A stretch of DNA of 64,000 bases from assembly GCA_025765595.1 (NCBI GenBank), contig JAIVFH010000110.1, forward strand, positions 43,868 through 107,867. Reading direction: 5' to 3'. The notes under the pieces were generated by a model that was not told where the DNA came from, did no database searches, and worked only from the letters and a program-made list of their open reading frames with translations. The first letter of the stretch is position 1, and each line of letters opens with the position of its first letter. The translations under genes were made by a program, and so were the position numbers. The stretch comes from Obelidium mucronatum. Its lineage: Eukaryota; Chytridiomycota; Chytridiomycetes; Chytridiales; Chytriomycetaceae. Positions 24,964 to 36,164 of this stretch are shown piece by piece.

Positions 24964-25934
24964 GAAATAACCAATTGGGCTCCCCGGGAGCCCGTGGCTC
25001 CCCCCCACTCATAGTGAGTCACCAAATAAAGTATGACTCATACTTTTTTTCAATTAATTTATTGGGAGTGACTTCTTTGTTTTTTCGGACAACCTACAAC
25101 AACGGGCCACAAGAAGCGACCGAGTGCAGTGACCAGCAGCAAAGACATCGTAGGCTCTGCAAGCTGGAACAAAGACACTCTCGAAAAAGGGGATTGTATG
25201 TACTCTGGGATCGACGAACAATCTGGCAACATTCTTCCTTGCTCATGAACTGGAAAGCCGCTCACTGTTTCCCTTGGCGCAGATATTTTCAAGCTATATT
25301 CACCATGTACTGGTATATCTATATAAGTGTTAATAAAGGGTTTTGATTATTCCCAGTGTTTGAAACTGTGCGACCCAGGCCAATGGAAAGGGGCGAAATC
25401 TTCAACCCACCTACACCGCTCAAGCAAACACGACACAAAATGAGTGGGATAAATTCCGGGGACTCTATGAGGAAAATGGGGTTGTATCTTTGAACACACC
25501 TATGCCTGAGCTTGCTGGAATCACCTCAGGCTGTCATTCGGATCATCTGCGACGAGAAGGAGGTTGTAATTATCGAGCCCACCTACGCTCAAGCAGATGT
25601 CGGTTCGAATTGCGTGGCCGTGTTGTGCATCTGTGACGAGATTGTAGTAGCTGTTCGAATCCATCGAACAATAATAGGAACAAACAATGATTTTTATCAA
25701 GCAGTGCGTTTTAACAAGAGGTTTTTATTAATATTTTCGTTCATAGTCTTTGCCAGTCTTTACAAGGTTTATAGGTATCGGACATAGGGGGAGCCCGAAG
25801 GGGGGAGCCGTATAACGCAACTCCTCCTGATGTCTCAAAACGGCTCCCGGGGAGCCGTAGACACTTTGGGCTCCCCGTGACTCATTATGACAGGGGGGAG
25901 CCGCGGGCTCCCGGGGAGCCCGATTGGAATTTCC
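24964..25934. mobile_element. 971-bp TIR DNA transposon, probably non-autonomous
   Basis: Terminal inverted repeats of about 55-60 bp match with few differences: the left end has CCAATTGGGCTCCCCGGGAG followed by CCCGTGGCTCCCCCC; the right end read in reverse has CCAATCGGGCTCCCCGGGAG followed by CCCGCGGCTCCCCCC. Both then have TCATA-TGAGTCAC. A possible 9-bp target duplication TTAATAATA flanks it (24955-24963, 25935-25943), though the site is AT-rich. The interior has only short open frames with no transposase I recognise. The GGGCTCCC/GGGAGCCC core is itself palindromic, and a further CGGCTCCC-GGGAGCCG hairpin lies at 25839-25860. Confidence 0.8.
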
Positions 25935-25981
25935 TTAATAATAATAATAAAGTAAAAGCAAGAAAACAAAAAAAAAACAAA

Positions 25982-28062
25982 ATGGCGCAGCTGCTTGACA
26001 CTTGTGCATCAGTGTTCTTGTCGCGCACGGCGACAGCCGAAGAGCGGCTCGCGGCCCTGACGATCGCACAGACAGTCGCGGCCAAGACGGGCAGCGTGCC
26101 AGCGGCGTTTGAGGCGGCGCTCGAGTCGGCGGCCAACGGACAGTTTGTGCGCCGGCTGTTGCGCACGGCGCTGCTGCGGCGGCCGCTGCTTGCGCTGCTC
26201 GGCGCGCTGTCCGCCGGCGCCCAGCGCCGCCTGGCGCCGCTGGTTGCCGCGGCGCTGGCGCAGGCGCCGCCCGACGACGCCGATTCCGCGCTGCTGGCCG
26301 ACGCGCTCGCCGCCATGGCCGGCGCCGCGCCGCTCGACGCCGCCGCCGTGCGCCCGCTGCTGCTGCTGCTGACTGCTCGCGCGCTGCAATTCAAAGAGGC
26401 GCTTGTGCCGCAGAAGCTAGAGTGCCTGCCGCTGCTGACGTCAGTTGTGATGCTGTGCCAAGATGCGCCACATGTTGCTCAAAGCACGGACGAGTGGGAC
26501 CAGAATGTGTGGTTCGGCTTGCGTGATCTTCTGCAGAATAAGCTTGGTGGGTGTTGCGGTCCACAATTCAGCAACTCAACTCAACTCTCAATCTCTTTAC
26601 ACAGGTGCCAAAGATCGCGGTGCTTGTTTAGTATTGGCGTCGGCAACGTTTCAACTCCTTGGTCCGGATTGGCTGTTCCCAGCAGTAGACTCCGAGAAGA
26701 TGCAGGATCACTACAAGTTCGCAGCCCTTTTAATCCACCTCACATGCACCGAACTTCGTGTTATTCTGGATAAAATTGATGTTTCTTCGGTGAATGATCC
26801 CAAGAAAGACCCCAAATGTGTTGGCAACAACCATGAAACTGACGCCCTTGTTATTTCCCACCTGTCGTTACTCACAAACGCCATCAAAACGCTCGTTCAA
26901 ATGTTTACTCCCGATAATCACCAAAGCCAAGACTCCAATTCAAACTCGCCACAGTTCCCTCCTGAGCTTCTCATCTCTTTGCATCATGCTCTCGCTGAAT
27001 CCTTCATAGCCGTTCTAGCCCATCTTATCGACAGATTCGAAGTGCACAAAGATTCAACTAAGCAGCAGACAAATTTGGGGTCTTGTTCGCAGTCGGCACA
27101 CGTATTCGTCCATTCGAATCCAACAGTCCTTGCTTGCATCAGAGCTATTGGAATTTGGCTGACTGAAGACGATCAGGCCCTCACAATATCTGAAGTTGCT
27201 TCTGCCATGGAATTGCTGGTTTTTGTCTCCCGGTGTGAAGAAGTCGGATGGAATGAACTGGGTGGTGTATTTGCAAATGTGACTGCACTAGATTCGGAAG
27301 AAAACAAGGACGTTATGCCACCTCGACCGCCAACCATCCAAGAATCAGGTGATGATGTCGATGGAGAAGGAGTAGCCCTGAATTGCAAGACTCAGTTTTT
27401 AATGTTTGGAGGGGCGGAGCTGTTGAAAGATTGGATGTTGGGAGAAAATGAACATGAGCGTCGTGTCGCTGTTTGCTGTTTATTGAATTTGGTTGTAAGT
27501 AGTGGTGGAGGTGTCCAAGGGTTTCAAAAGGGCTTTGGCAATGGTAGCCAGGATACAGCACGAGATTTTGCAAAGCTTGTGGCACTCAAGTGTCTGGATA
27601 CGGACTTGATGTTACATAGCGGTAGCGAGAAGTATGAGTCTGTAGTGTCTGTGGCTTCTGTTCATATTATGAATGCTTGTTGCCTGACTCTGTTTGTTGT
27701 ACGTGATATGGGAGAGGATTCAATGATTCTCAAAAAAGTGGTTTCAACTTGCATGACGTGGCTGTACAAGATGAGGCTTTTGGAAGGCAGTGATAACGAC
27801 GAATGGCTCGATATCTCAGAGCTTTGGTTTTTGAGCATAAATGGTGAGTACTTTCGTTGTTTTTTTTTTCGCTACTAAACTTCTTTTCGTAGCTCTTACT
27901 GCACTTGTGAAAAGATATGAGGAAATTCGGGTATTATTGGTGGCTTTGGATGACTTTGCGCAGCTGGCCCAGTATTGTGGCCAGTTTGCTCAGAAAGAAG
28001 GCGCTGATTTGTCGTTTGATGAGGACTCGTCTTTGCTATTATTTAAGGCAGTTGGTTTTTAA
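25982..28062 (+). CDS. Neurochondrin-family protein
   Basis: Starts MAQLLDTCASVFLSRTATAE. Exon 1 is very GC-rich and Ala/Leu-rich (LADALAAMAGAAPLDAAAV). An intron at about 26545-26605 joins LRDLLQNKL to AKDRGACLVLASATFQLLG. Helical armadillo-like sequence continues: DWLFPAVDSEKMQDHYKFA, CLLNLVVSSGGG, VVSTCMTWLYKMRLLEG, then after the last intron ALTALVKRYEEIRVLLVALD to the stop at 28062. The LGPDWLF and DKFAALLIHLTCTELR-like region and overall helical layout fit neurochondrin (PF05536). Roles outside animals are poorly known. The TIR transposon ends 47 bp upstream of the ATG. No frame breaks were seen. Confidence 0.65.
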
Positions 28063-28154
28063 ATGAATTTTGCTAGTTAGTAAGTTTGTGGCCAAGACTG
28101 GAGACACCCAAATTTAAGGGCTGAATTTTCTCTCAAGCCCAATCTGGCGATCTC

Positions 28155-28160
28155 TATAAA
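28155..28160 (+). promoter_or_regulatory. TATA box of first GH114 gene
   Basis: TATAAA about 60 bp upstream of the ATG at 28216. All three GH114 genes have a TATA-like motif within about 75 bp of the start, unlike most genes in the window. Confidence 0.5.
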
Positions 28161-28215
28161 TCGCCAATAACGTCAAATCATTTACAACATAAAAAAAGAT
28201 CCCTCATTCCCTCAC

Positions 28216-29373
28216 ATGGTCAAGACAACCTTAGTCGCCTTCTTTGCCCTCATCGCATCTGTGACCGTCGCTGAGCCATCCAGCCCCTCCAATGGTTTGC
28301 CAAACTCACTTCAAAGTCCTGAACTAACCCTTTTCCTTTTTTTTTTGACAGTTACCGATGCCCACACCCACGCATCCCGCGCTGCCACCTGGTACACCCC
28401 ACCCCAGAAGTTCCAATGGCAATGGCAGATTGACGGCACAATCACCCGCGTCCCGCGCGATGTCTACCCAGATGGCAAGCAAGCCGACATGCTCCTCTAC
28501 GACGTGGACATTGAAACAAGCGCCGCCAAAATCGCCGAAATCAAAACCTGGGGCGGCGCCAAGGTCGTATGCTACTTTGAAGCCGGGACGTGGGTAAAGA
28601 CCCGCCCTTGGGCAAGCAAATACAGCGGCGCCGCTGGAGCCACAGGAAAGACAGTCTCTGGCGCCATCGGATTCCCATACGAAGCCCCTTACACGAACGA
28701 GTTGTGGGTGAACCCGAGCGACCCCTCCGTGCGGTCCGTCATGAAGGATGTGATCCTGCCGTTCGCGAAAGCCCGGGGTTGCGATATGGTGGAGCCAGAC
28801 AATGTGCAAGGTTTCGAACGGGATTCCTATTGTACTGGGTTTGAAGCCAAGACGGGTGCCAACTGTGGGTCTTGTAAAGCCGGGTCTCCTGCCAACAAGA
28901 ATTTCTACATTGATAAAAAGTGTGATGCTGATTATAAGGCGTGGCTTGATTTCAACAAGTTTTTGGCGGATTCGGCGCATGCTCTTGGAATGGGGATTGC
29001 ACTCAAGAATAACCACCACCAGGCTGCTGAGCTTGTAAAGTACCATGACTTTGTCCTTGCTGAGCAGTGCACCAGTTTTGGTAGTTCTTACTCTAATGGA
29101 ACTACTATTGGAGCTTCGCTTTTGGGATCCAAGGCGAAAGATTGCGTTGGTTTTGTTCCGTTCTTGAAGGCTGGTAAAGGAGTCGCTCTGACTGCCTACA
29201 CTGGTACCATTGCTAAAGCTTGCACGGACGCAGCTCCATACTTGCCTTTTGGCGGATTAAACACAATCTTGAAGAAGACTAGCTTGAAGTCGACCAGAAA
29301 GGCGTGCTGTGGCGCTGTTCCTTGTGGAGTCGGTAGTATTGGGGCAACCACTCCCAAACCATTGGCCAGATAA
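28216..29373 (+). CDS. Secreted GH114-type endo-alpha-1,4-polygalactosaminidase, copy 1
   Basis: Signal peptide MVKTTLVAFFALIASVTVAE. One intron (from about 28295 to 28351) joins PSN to VTDAHTHAS. The GH114/DUF297 TIM-barrel follows: WYTPPQKFQWQWQIDG, YDVDIETSAAKIAEIKTWG, VVCYFEAGTWVKTRPWASK, ELWVNPSDPSVRSVMKDVIL, CDMVEPDNVQGFERDSYC, FYIDKKCDADYKAWLDFNKF, GIALKNNHHQAAELV. The Asp of YDVD and the Glu-Pro-Asp-Asn of VEPDNV are the family's conserved acidic residues. The family hydrolyses galactosaminogalactan-like polymers outside the cell. The C-terminus has a CCGAVPCG Cys cluster and lacks the Thr-rich tail of the other two copies. Confidence 0.88.
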   Translation: MVKTTLVAFFALIASVTVAEPSSPSNGLPNSLQSPELTLFLFFLTVTDAHTHASRAATWYTPPQKFQWQWQIDGTITRVPRDVYPDGKQADMLLYDVDIETSAAKIAEIKTWGGAKVVCYFEAGTWVKTRPWASKYSGAAGATGKTVSGAIGFPYEAPYTNELWVNPSDPSVRSVMKDVILPFAKARGCDMVEPDNVQGFERDSYCTGFEAKTGANCGSCKAGSPANKNFYIDKKCDADYKAWLDFNKFLADSAHALGMGIALKNNHHQAAELVKYHDFVLAEQCTSFGSSYSNGTTIGASLLGSKAKDCVGFVPFLKAGKGVALTAYTGTIAKACTDAAPYLPFGGLNTILKKTSLKSTRKACCGAVPCGVGSIGATTPKPLAR

Positions 29374-29737
29374 TGAAAATTTTTGATATGGTCTTCAGCC
29401 CCATACTCTCTTTTCCTTTTCTTTTCCTTTTTGCTTCGTTTATATTCGTTCATTATTGAGTTTCTGTTCGTTTTCCTCTTTTTTGTAGTTGGGCCTCATT
29501 AATAAAAATCCTCTAATCTGTTTGTTTCTTTGAAAATGTTCCACCCTTGAGATTCAAATATAAAACGATATGGCATTTAACATGGCCGTAGTGATGTGAT
29601 GTTACACGATTAGTGATGTGATAAGTTCCTGAATTTCTCAAAAAAAAATTTCGCCAAAAATGATATATAAGGGGCAAAAAAAACCTGTGTCAAGTGGAAC
29701 ATATAAAAAAAGAAAAAACAAGGATCTCAAAAAAAAA
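29374..29737. other. Intergenic between GH114 copies 1 and 2
   Basis: Contains a poly-pyrimidine stretch and an AATAAAAAT poly(A)-like signal after copy 1, then AT-rich sequence with A-runs and a TATATAA box at 29664-29670 upstream of copy 2. No gene seen. Confidence 0.6.
29664..29670 (+). promoter_or_regulatory. TATA box of second GH114 gene
   Basis: TATATAA about 70 bp upstream of the ATG at 29738, in an otherwise A-rich leader. Confidence 0.5.
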
Positions 29738-30978
29738 ATGACCTCTTTCATAGCCCTTCTCTCCCTCTTGGCTGTGGCGTCAGCGGTACCTGCTCAGAAC
29801 TCTCCAAGCGAACCACAAGGTAAAAACTTGACACGACATCGCCACCTTCATCTAAATTACGCACACACCTCTCAGACCACCTTCAATCTCGTGGAAACGG
29901 CTGGTACACTCCACCACAGACCTTCCAATGGCAATGGCAGATCGACTTGGCTGCTGTACCCCGAGTTGCCCCAGACGTGTACGCCAACGGAACCAAAGCC
30001 GAACTGCTCATCTATGACATTGACATTGAGGCCAGCCCCGCGACCATTGCCGAAATCAAGTCGTGGGGCGCCAAGGTTGCTTGCTACTTTGAAGCAGGGA
30101 CTTGGGTTGCCAGACGTACAAAGTGGGCTCCACTTTTCCCGGGTGCCAAGACTGCCACTGGAAAAAATGTCGCGGGTTCCCTTGGATATTCGTACGAGGC
30201 TCCGTACACTGATGAATTGTGGGTGAACCCAAGTGATCCAGAAGTGCGTCGTATCATCAAGGATGTCATTTACCCTTTTGCCAAGGCGCAAGGCTGCGAT
30301 CTTGTGGAGCCAGACAATGTGCAAGGGTATGAACGAGATTCTTACTGCACTGGGTTCGAGGCGACTACCGGCGCCAACTGTGGTGCTTGCAAGTCTGGTT
30401 CCACCAAAGAGTACTTTATCGACAAAAAGTGTGATGCGGACTACAACGCCTGGCTTGACTTCAACAAGTTCCTCGCCGACGAAGCACACAAGCAGGGAAT
30501 GGGAGTCGCGCTCAAGAACAACCATTTCCAAGCTGCCGAGCTTGTCGGCTACCACGACTATGTGTTGAGTGAAGAGTGTGTCAGCTACGCGTCCACGTTC
30601 TCCAACGGCACTCAAGTTGGATTTGAAGTCTTTGGAAGCAAGGCCAATGACTGTGCTGGATATCTTCCCTTTCTCAAGGCTGGCAAGGCTGTTACATTGA
30701 CCCAATACACTGGAACGATTGGCAAGCTGTGTTCGGATGCTGCTCCATTCTTGCCATATGGGGGATTCAACAGCATTTTGAAGAAAACCGATTTAACTGC
30801 TAAGCCGAGAGCTGCTTGTTGTGGGAATGCTCCATGTGGTGCGGGTCCACAGCCAACTACAACCAAAACCACCACAACCACCACAACCACAAAGAAGACA
30901 ACAACTACAGCCACAACTACCAAAAAGAAGACTACGACTACCGCCAAGAAGGCCACGACTACTACCAAGGCTGCTTAA
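29738..30978 (+). CDS. Secreted GH114-type polygalactosaminidase, copy 2, with Thr/Lys tail
   Basis: Signal peptide MTSFIALLSLLAVASAVPAQ. The intron (about 29820-29877) ends ...CTCTCAG and joins SEPQ to HLQSRGNGWYTPP. The catalytic domain is as in copy 1: IYDIDIEASPATIAEIKSWG, VACYFEAGTWVARRTKW, CDLVEPDNVQGYERDSYC, YFIDKKCDADYNAWLDFNKF. After the CCGNAPCGAGPQP Cys motif comes a low-complexity Thr/Lys tail (TTTKTTTTTTTTKK-like), probably an O-glycosylated linker without a following module. It is near-identical to copy 3 across the barrel at DNA level, so the two are a recent duplication; copy 1 is more distant. Confidence 0.9.
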
Positions 30979-31401
30979 GTCTGTTGCAACTGCCCAGAAC
31001 ATGCTTCCAAGGTGGCGCATTACAACTGAAATTCTTTTTTTGCTCTTTTGAATCCTCATTTGATTATATTCTTCAATACATTTTGTTCGTTTCTTGTGAA
31101 TATCGAATTTGAAGCACTTTTGCAAAAGTATGACACTTCTTGTCTTGTTCGTTCTTTTGGCGCAATGCCCGTTGCTCACAATTTACTTGACAAAAGAGGG
31201 TGTCTGTTTGTTCCTGGTTCTTTTTTTGTCAACCAGTCATAATGCCGCTTCTTGGCAACTCAACGTGAAGTGATTAGGGCGGGCTTCTCGCACAACCAAC
31301 CTTTTTGCAAACGCAAGTGATGAGTTAATTTCAAAGGAAAACAAGACACCGCTTATCGCCAAAGACACAGTGATATTACGTTATATTGATATGGGGAATT
31401 G
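30979..31401. other. Intergenic between GH114 copy 2 and the Plavaka element
   Basis: The 3' flank of GH114 copy 2. Only short open frames; nothing recognisable. Confidence 0.6.
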
Positions 31402-31404
31402 AAT

Positions 31405-31620
31405 ACACCCCAGAACGAGAATTCGGTAGAAACTCGATAAAACACTTATTTTATCGGTATGCTGCCTTGATTCTGCAAAAGTTCGGTATAATTCCGTAAA
31501 ATTCCGACAGAACGGTCGTTCGGTAGCAATTCTGTTGCATGAGGGTTGTACCTTGGAATTCAATCAGAATTTCTGCATCATTTCTGCAGAACTTCCTTCG
31601 GAATGAAGCAGAACCCATTC
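31405..31620. repeat. Left subterminal repeat region of the transposon
   Basis: Clustered GTTCGGTA, AATTCCG and GACAGAACG motifs in both orientations within about 200 bp of the left end, mirrored at the right end. Probable transposase-binding sites, by analogy with CACTA elements. Confidence 0.65.
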
Positions 31621-31841
31621 AAGCCCGACATAAGCCTGCCTGTGCCAATTTCTGGCATAAAATACGCCTCCATGGAGGATCGAACTGGCAACCCAATGAT
31701 TCCTCTGCTGACATGATAACATCTATGCCACTGCTCGATATACTCCAGTGAAAAAATACTATATATATTCCCTAACCTCAAATATCAACGATAGATTGTG
31801 TAACTTGGAGACAAAGATATAAATAATGTGATGGATACTAT

Positions 31842-34617
31842 TTATTTGTTATTGGCCAATGCAATTTGAATAATATTCCACATTTCCTGGTCACTGCAGG
31901 AGTGATGCTCTTCCAGCCTGAAAGGATTCAAAACAAACAAGGCTCTGCTGTCGTGGGTTATTTTTCCATCTGATTCCCAATTGCATTTCAATGTATCACC
32001 CCAACAGTCATGCAAAACATCAGCCATGCCTGAAGTAACTGAGACATTAATGCCCCAATCAAATAGTAGTGAAAAAAATCGGACATACCTGAAACAGCCA
32101 ATACATCAATATCATGATGTTTGGCATCAAATTGGTAGGTTGGAGCTCCCCAACAATTTACCCCACAACGAACTAATTCCTGAACAACAATCACTGCCTC
32201 ATCTTTTGATTTCACAAAGCCAATCTTCTTCCAATCTTCAAAGAACACAAATTGATTGGCAAAAACTTTTTTTCTGCTTTCTTGTTCATCCAGCTTTAGG
32301 ATTCGCCTGACTCCTTTGTGTTTAGTGAGCTCCGTTAATTCATGCCCACACACCACACCACCCCTCATCAACTCTGCCACCCCCTCTACAACAGCAAGGC
32401 CATCAGCGGTATCTCGTGATGTACAATGTCTGTTTCCATGACACAAACAATGCCGAACATCTCCATTCATGTGTTCAGGAACTTCAACAGCATACATTGA
32501 CAATGGGCCCCAAAATAAAAACTGTTCAGAGAGATGACAGAGGAGGTGAATTTTTGTGTGCTCATGAGCCTTTTCGGGAAAGTTTTGATGAACCAGCGCC
32601 TGTACAGCAGTGGCAACGTTTTGAATCAGAGTTGCCCGATTCTGACGGTGTTCAAAATGAGTATCATAGAGCAGCTTGTTCATGGCTCCTAGTGCAATCC
32701 AAAGCCAACGATTCTCCCAATCAAACCATGGATAAAAGAATGGGGAGATTTGAGCAAGCGCTTTGAAATCCTTTCCATTCATGCTTCCGACATGCTTCAT
32801 AATTATAATCGCAGCAATTGAATGAGGTCCTCGATATGCAGAAAGAAATGTAAAGAGGGATCCAACTCGTTTCTGCAAAGATTTGGAGGCCAGTGTTGGT
32901 TTCTTTTTGGCGTAGATGAGCTTTGATGAATTCGCCAAGTATTTAATAGGACCAAGACTGCTGGTATGCAATATATCAATTGTAGTTTGTTTGTGTGGGT
33001 CAAAGTTGCTGAGTTGAAGATATGGATTGTCCTCATTTGGCACAGGTACTGTAATGCCGGTAGCTTCCCGCAGACGTCTTTTTGCAGCCAAATTATCTGT
33101 AGCATTCATATCGTCAATTATTCGAAGCGTTTCGGTCAGATTCCGAGGGTTTGCAGCCTTCAACTGCCCTTTTGGAGCGTAACAAATGCGACAGTTATAG
33201 CAAGCCCTTGCACCTGCAACATTGCATATTTGGTAATGGCGAGGATTATCTGCCATTACAGAGAATAGCGCCGATACAACCAGAATATAAGATTTGGTGC
33301 TTGCATCCCAGACAGTCAAGCCCAGTGTCAAATCAGAATCTGTGATTATCAAGTTAACCTTTCAGTTTTAAAAAAAGAGGACATTGAACCTTCTGACAAG
33401 TCTTGCAAAACAACCTCGGCAACATCCCTCCAGTCGCCCTCGTGACTTGTCGAAACAAAGTTGATGAAATTTGAAGTGTGAAACTTTTTTGGAAGAGCAG
33501 GCCAAATAGCAAACATTGATTCAAACTTGTTATAACGCTTTGTCTTGTTTCCTGATGTTTCGTCTGTTGAAAGAACAATGGGAAAGTTGACAACATCCTT
33601 CCCATCAGCTGAAAATGGTGAGATCATTTACAAACAGGCAAAACTATACCTCGCAAAGAAAGTGGTCCACGGCGAAATCTTGGTGTGGGTCCACTCATTT
33701 CAGCTTGATAGTCACCGCAAAATTGATTTCCATAGTTGCGAAACTGATAAACCACAGTTTGTTCGCCTTTGAAATGTATGACTTTCCCAGTCCCCCCTTG
33801 AAGATACATTATGTCTCTGTGTTATGTTGGTTCTTCAATGAGAAAGATTGAATCCAAAGGAAGTCCAAAAAACACACCCTCTGTACAAGCGCGCTTGACC
33901 CCAAGTCCCAGAAAGCTTTGGTGCAAACTTGGCAAATGCAGGAGATTCAAACATCTCCTTTGGGTTGTCTGAAAATTGTGGCACGCGACGAATTTCTGCA
34001 GACATCTGCAGATCTGCAAACACCCGCTTCACAAGTTCAGGCAGTGGTCGAACATAGATTTCAATTTTTGAGTGCGTTTCGCGTTTTTGCCCACGGATCA
34101 GATTCAGTTTTTGTCTCAATAGCAGAATGGAATATAGACTTGGAACTTCTAATTCCGCAGCTTCAAATATAGCCCACAAGACTTTCATTTGTTGAATGCT
34201 CATCCGTCGCTTACAACCAAACAAGAGCACAAACAAAATGGCGGTGATCTTGTCTTGAAACGGACTGAAACCATTGGGAATTGCATCATCGGAAACAAAA
34301 GGTGGGGCTGCTTCGGCATCATCATCACTCAGCTCATCACCAAAGGAGTGAGTGCTTTCTTCATCATCATCTTCACAGCTAAAATCTTCGAACTCTTCGA
34401 GAACAGCCTGAATGTTCTCTTCAGTGAATTCAAAATCATCATCAGGGAGCTGGAAATTGTCGTATGGGAAAAGGAAATCGTTGGGAACTGGAGGGGGAAC
34501 TGGTGCAGCTCTCGGATTTCTGTGCTGTCTGCAGTGTGCTGTCAGGCTTTCGACTCGGGAAAAGTCCCGCCCACATTCTTGACAGACCCAAACATTCATT
34601 TTGTTTTTTTTCTTCAA
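31842..34617 (-). CDS. Plavaka-type (CACTA/CMC) transposase
   Basis: Read on the minus strand. The N-terminal C2H2 zinc finger (WVCQECGRDFSRVESLTAHC then RQH) precedes an acidic region and FSPFQDKITAILFVLLFG, typical of Plavaka proteins. Then follow exons with LRGMISPFSADGKDVVNFPI, VLSTDETSGNKTKRYNKFE (the catalytic-core start), LTLGLTVWDASTKS, MADNPRHYQICNVAGARAC with the CxxC motif YNCRICY, TIDILHTSSLGPIKYL, LNGKDFKALAQ-like GSMNGKDFKALAQISPFF and FEHRQNRATLIQNV. The last exon ends ...IIQIALANNK at 31842. Several introns interrupt it (around 31980-32090, 33350, 33630 and 33820). No internal stops were seen within the exons read, so it may be active. It starts 31 bp from the accessory gene on the other strand. 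Confidence 0.8.
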
Positions 34618-34648
34618 GTTTTAAAAAAACAAAGATCCCAAAAACAAC

Positions 34649-36016
34649 ATGTCAACCCCTTTTGACGGAGCTGGTCCTTCACTTGGGCATGAGAGCAAGT
34701 AAGTCCTGGGTGGCTTTGCCGATTGCTGGGGTACTTACCTTGTTTTTCTTGGTTGTCAGCTCCTCTTTTCTTGACCTACTCAACGGCTCGGGTCATGCGT
34801 TTCAACCACAAAATCTACAGCAACAGCAGTTACTGCAGCAACAACAGCAACAGCAACAATCGCGCCAACTGCTGCAGCATCGGCAGCAGCAACAGGAGCA
34901 GCAGTACCCATCGGAGCGTCTACCGTTCCAACCGTTGCCACCATTCCAACAACCGTTTCAAGCATCACCGACGCAACCTCAGCACCGACAGATACAGGAG
35001 CCGCAGCAAACAGCAAGAGGTCAGACAGAACGGCCGTCATTGCAACCGTTGCAACCGTTGCAACCACAGCAACCTCGCCCGCAGACGCAGCAGCCGCAGC
35101 AGCCTCAACAGCTGCAACAGCCGCAACAGTTACAACAGCCGCAACAGTCCGCAAGAGGTCCTGGTGGACAAAGCACGTTAGTTTTTTTTTGTTTTTATTG
35201 GTTTTCTTTGCCCTGATCGCTGCTTGTAGTGGTGTTCTCTTAACCAGAGTTTTGCAAGAAATTGGTGCGATGCAAGATACACTTCGCCAGACTCCTGCCG
35301 CGGTAGCTCCGACTCCACAACCATTGCCAGCACTGGAAGATGGATGGCTTAATCACGCGAAGGCGGTGATTTTCTCAACCCATTTGATGGGTACATCGCC
35401 TGTTTTCGATACTTTCAGCCTGAGTACTGTGATTGTAGGTTGTTTTTTTTGTTTGATTTCGATTTGGTTTATTGATCTTTGTATTTGCTTTGTTTGCACA
35501 GGAAAATATGTCACCTGAATGGAAGCCACGATTCAAGAGGATTGCTTTGGGAACGGATCTCCACACCACTGTGTTCAAAGTTTGTAGCAAGTCTTACAGT
35601 GACTCCAAGGATAATATTGCGAAGAAGGTTCGTACTTCATATTTAAGTTTATTGTTTTTCATGGTTCTAACGTTATATTACAGCTCTTTGGGAAGTATGG
35701 GAAGGGAGCAAGGATGACAGCCAAACAGAATCTACCATTGAAACGGTTTGCGGAGCATCTTTTCAGCAGCTCCAGCGTTGCCGAACTTAACCGCGCTGCA
35801 TTACTGGTGAGTGCATCTTCGCTTTATTTGGTGCTTTCATTGTCTAAGTGCATTGTACAGAGAAAAATTCGACATCTGGAACAGTTCCGAGAAGACCGTG
35901 TTGGTTTCTGGACAGAAGCGCACGCTGAGATCAGTAGAGTCAATGGATTGGAACCTGACGCCAAAGCAGAGTACTTCACGCAACTTGTAGCTGAAGATAC
36001 GTTGAGGTTCTGTTGA
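34649..36016 (+). CDS. Transposon accessory protein: Gln/Pro-rich N-terminus plus unknown C-terminal domain
   Basis: Exon 1 (MSTPFDGAGPSLGHES) is spliced through GTAAGT...TCAG to SSFLDLLNGSGHAFQPQN, then long Gln/Pro-rich tracts of CAG/CAA codons. A second intron (donor GTTAGT after GGQST near 35175, acceptor TTGTAG at about 35230) leads to GVLLTRVLQEIGAMQDTL. Further introns separate DTFSLSTVI from ENMSPEWKPRFKRIALG, DNIAKK from LFGKYGKGARMTAKQNL and NRAALL from RKIRHLEQFREDRVGFW, to the stop at 36016. It lies inside the element, divergent from the transposase, so it is probably a second element protein (compare TnpA-type DNA-binding factors of plant CACTA elements; inference from position). 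The C-terminal domain is not recognised. Confidence 0.72.
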
Positions 36017-36164
36017 AGCTGGTTGCCTCTCTTCATTTTCTTCCCCATTTTTTGTGCTATACCTACCCCTTAAAATAAATGTATTTTTACAAAATCAATT
36101 TCACATTACAACTGCTCAAGCCAAACAAGAGATTATAATCACATGTCCATCTCCTTTGTTCTGT

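Noticed and set aside
25885..26394. GC-rich minus-strand ORFs opposite neurochondrin exon 1
   Set aside because: Open by composition only; the sense frame continues through verified splices.
34780..35154. Minus-strand Ala/Val-rich ORF in the transposon
   Set aside because: Complement of CAG/CAA repeats in the accessory gene.
35164..35230. Hydrophobic segment that would read as a membrane span in the transposon accessory gene
   Set aside because: It has a GTTAGT donor, a CTGAT branch and a TTGTAG acceptor, and splicing it keeps the Gln-rich frame set by exon 1; it is better explained as an intron.
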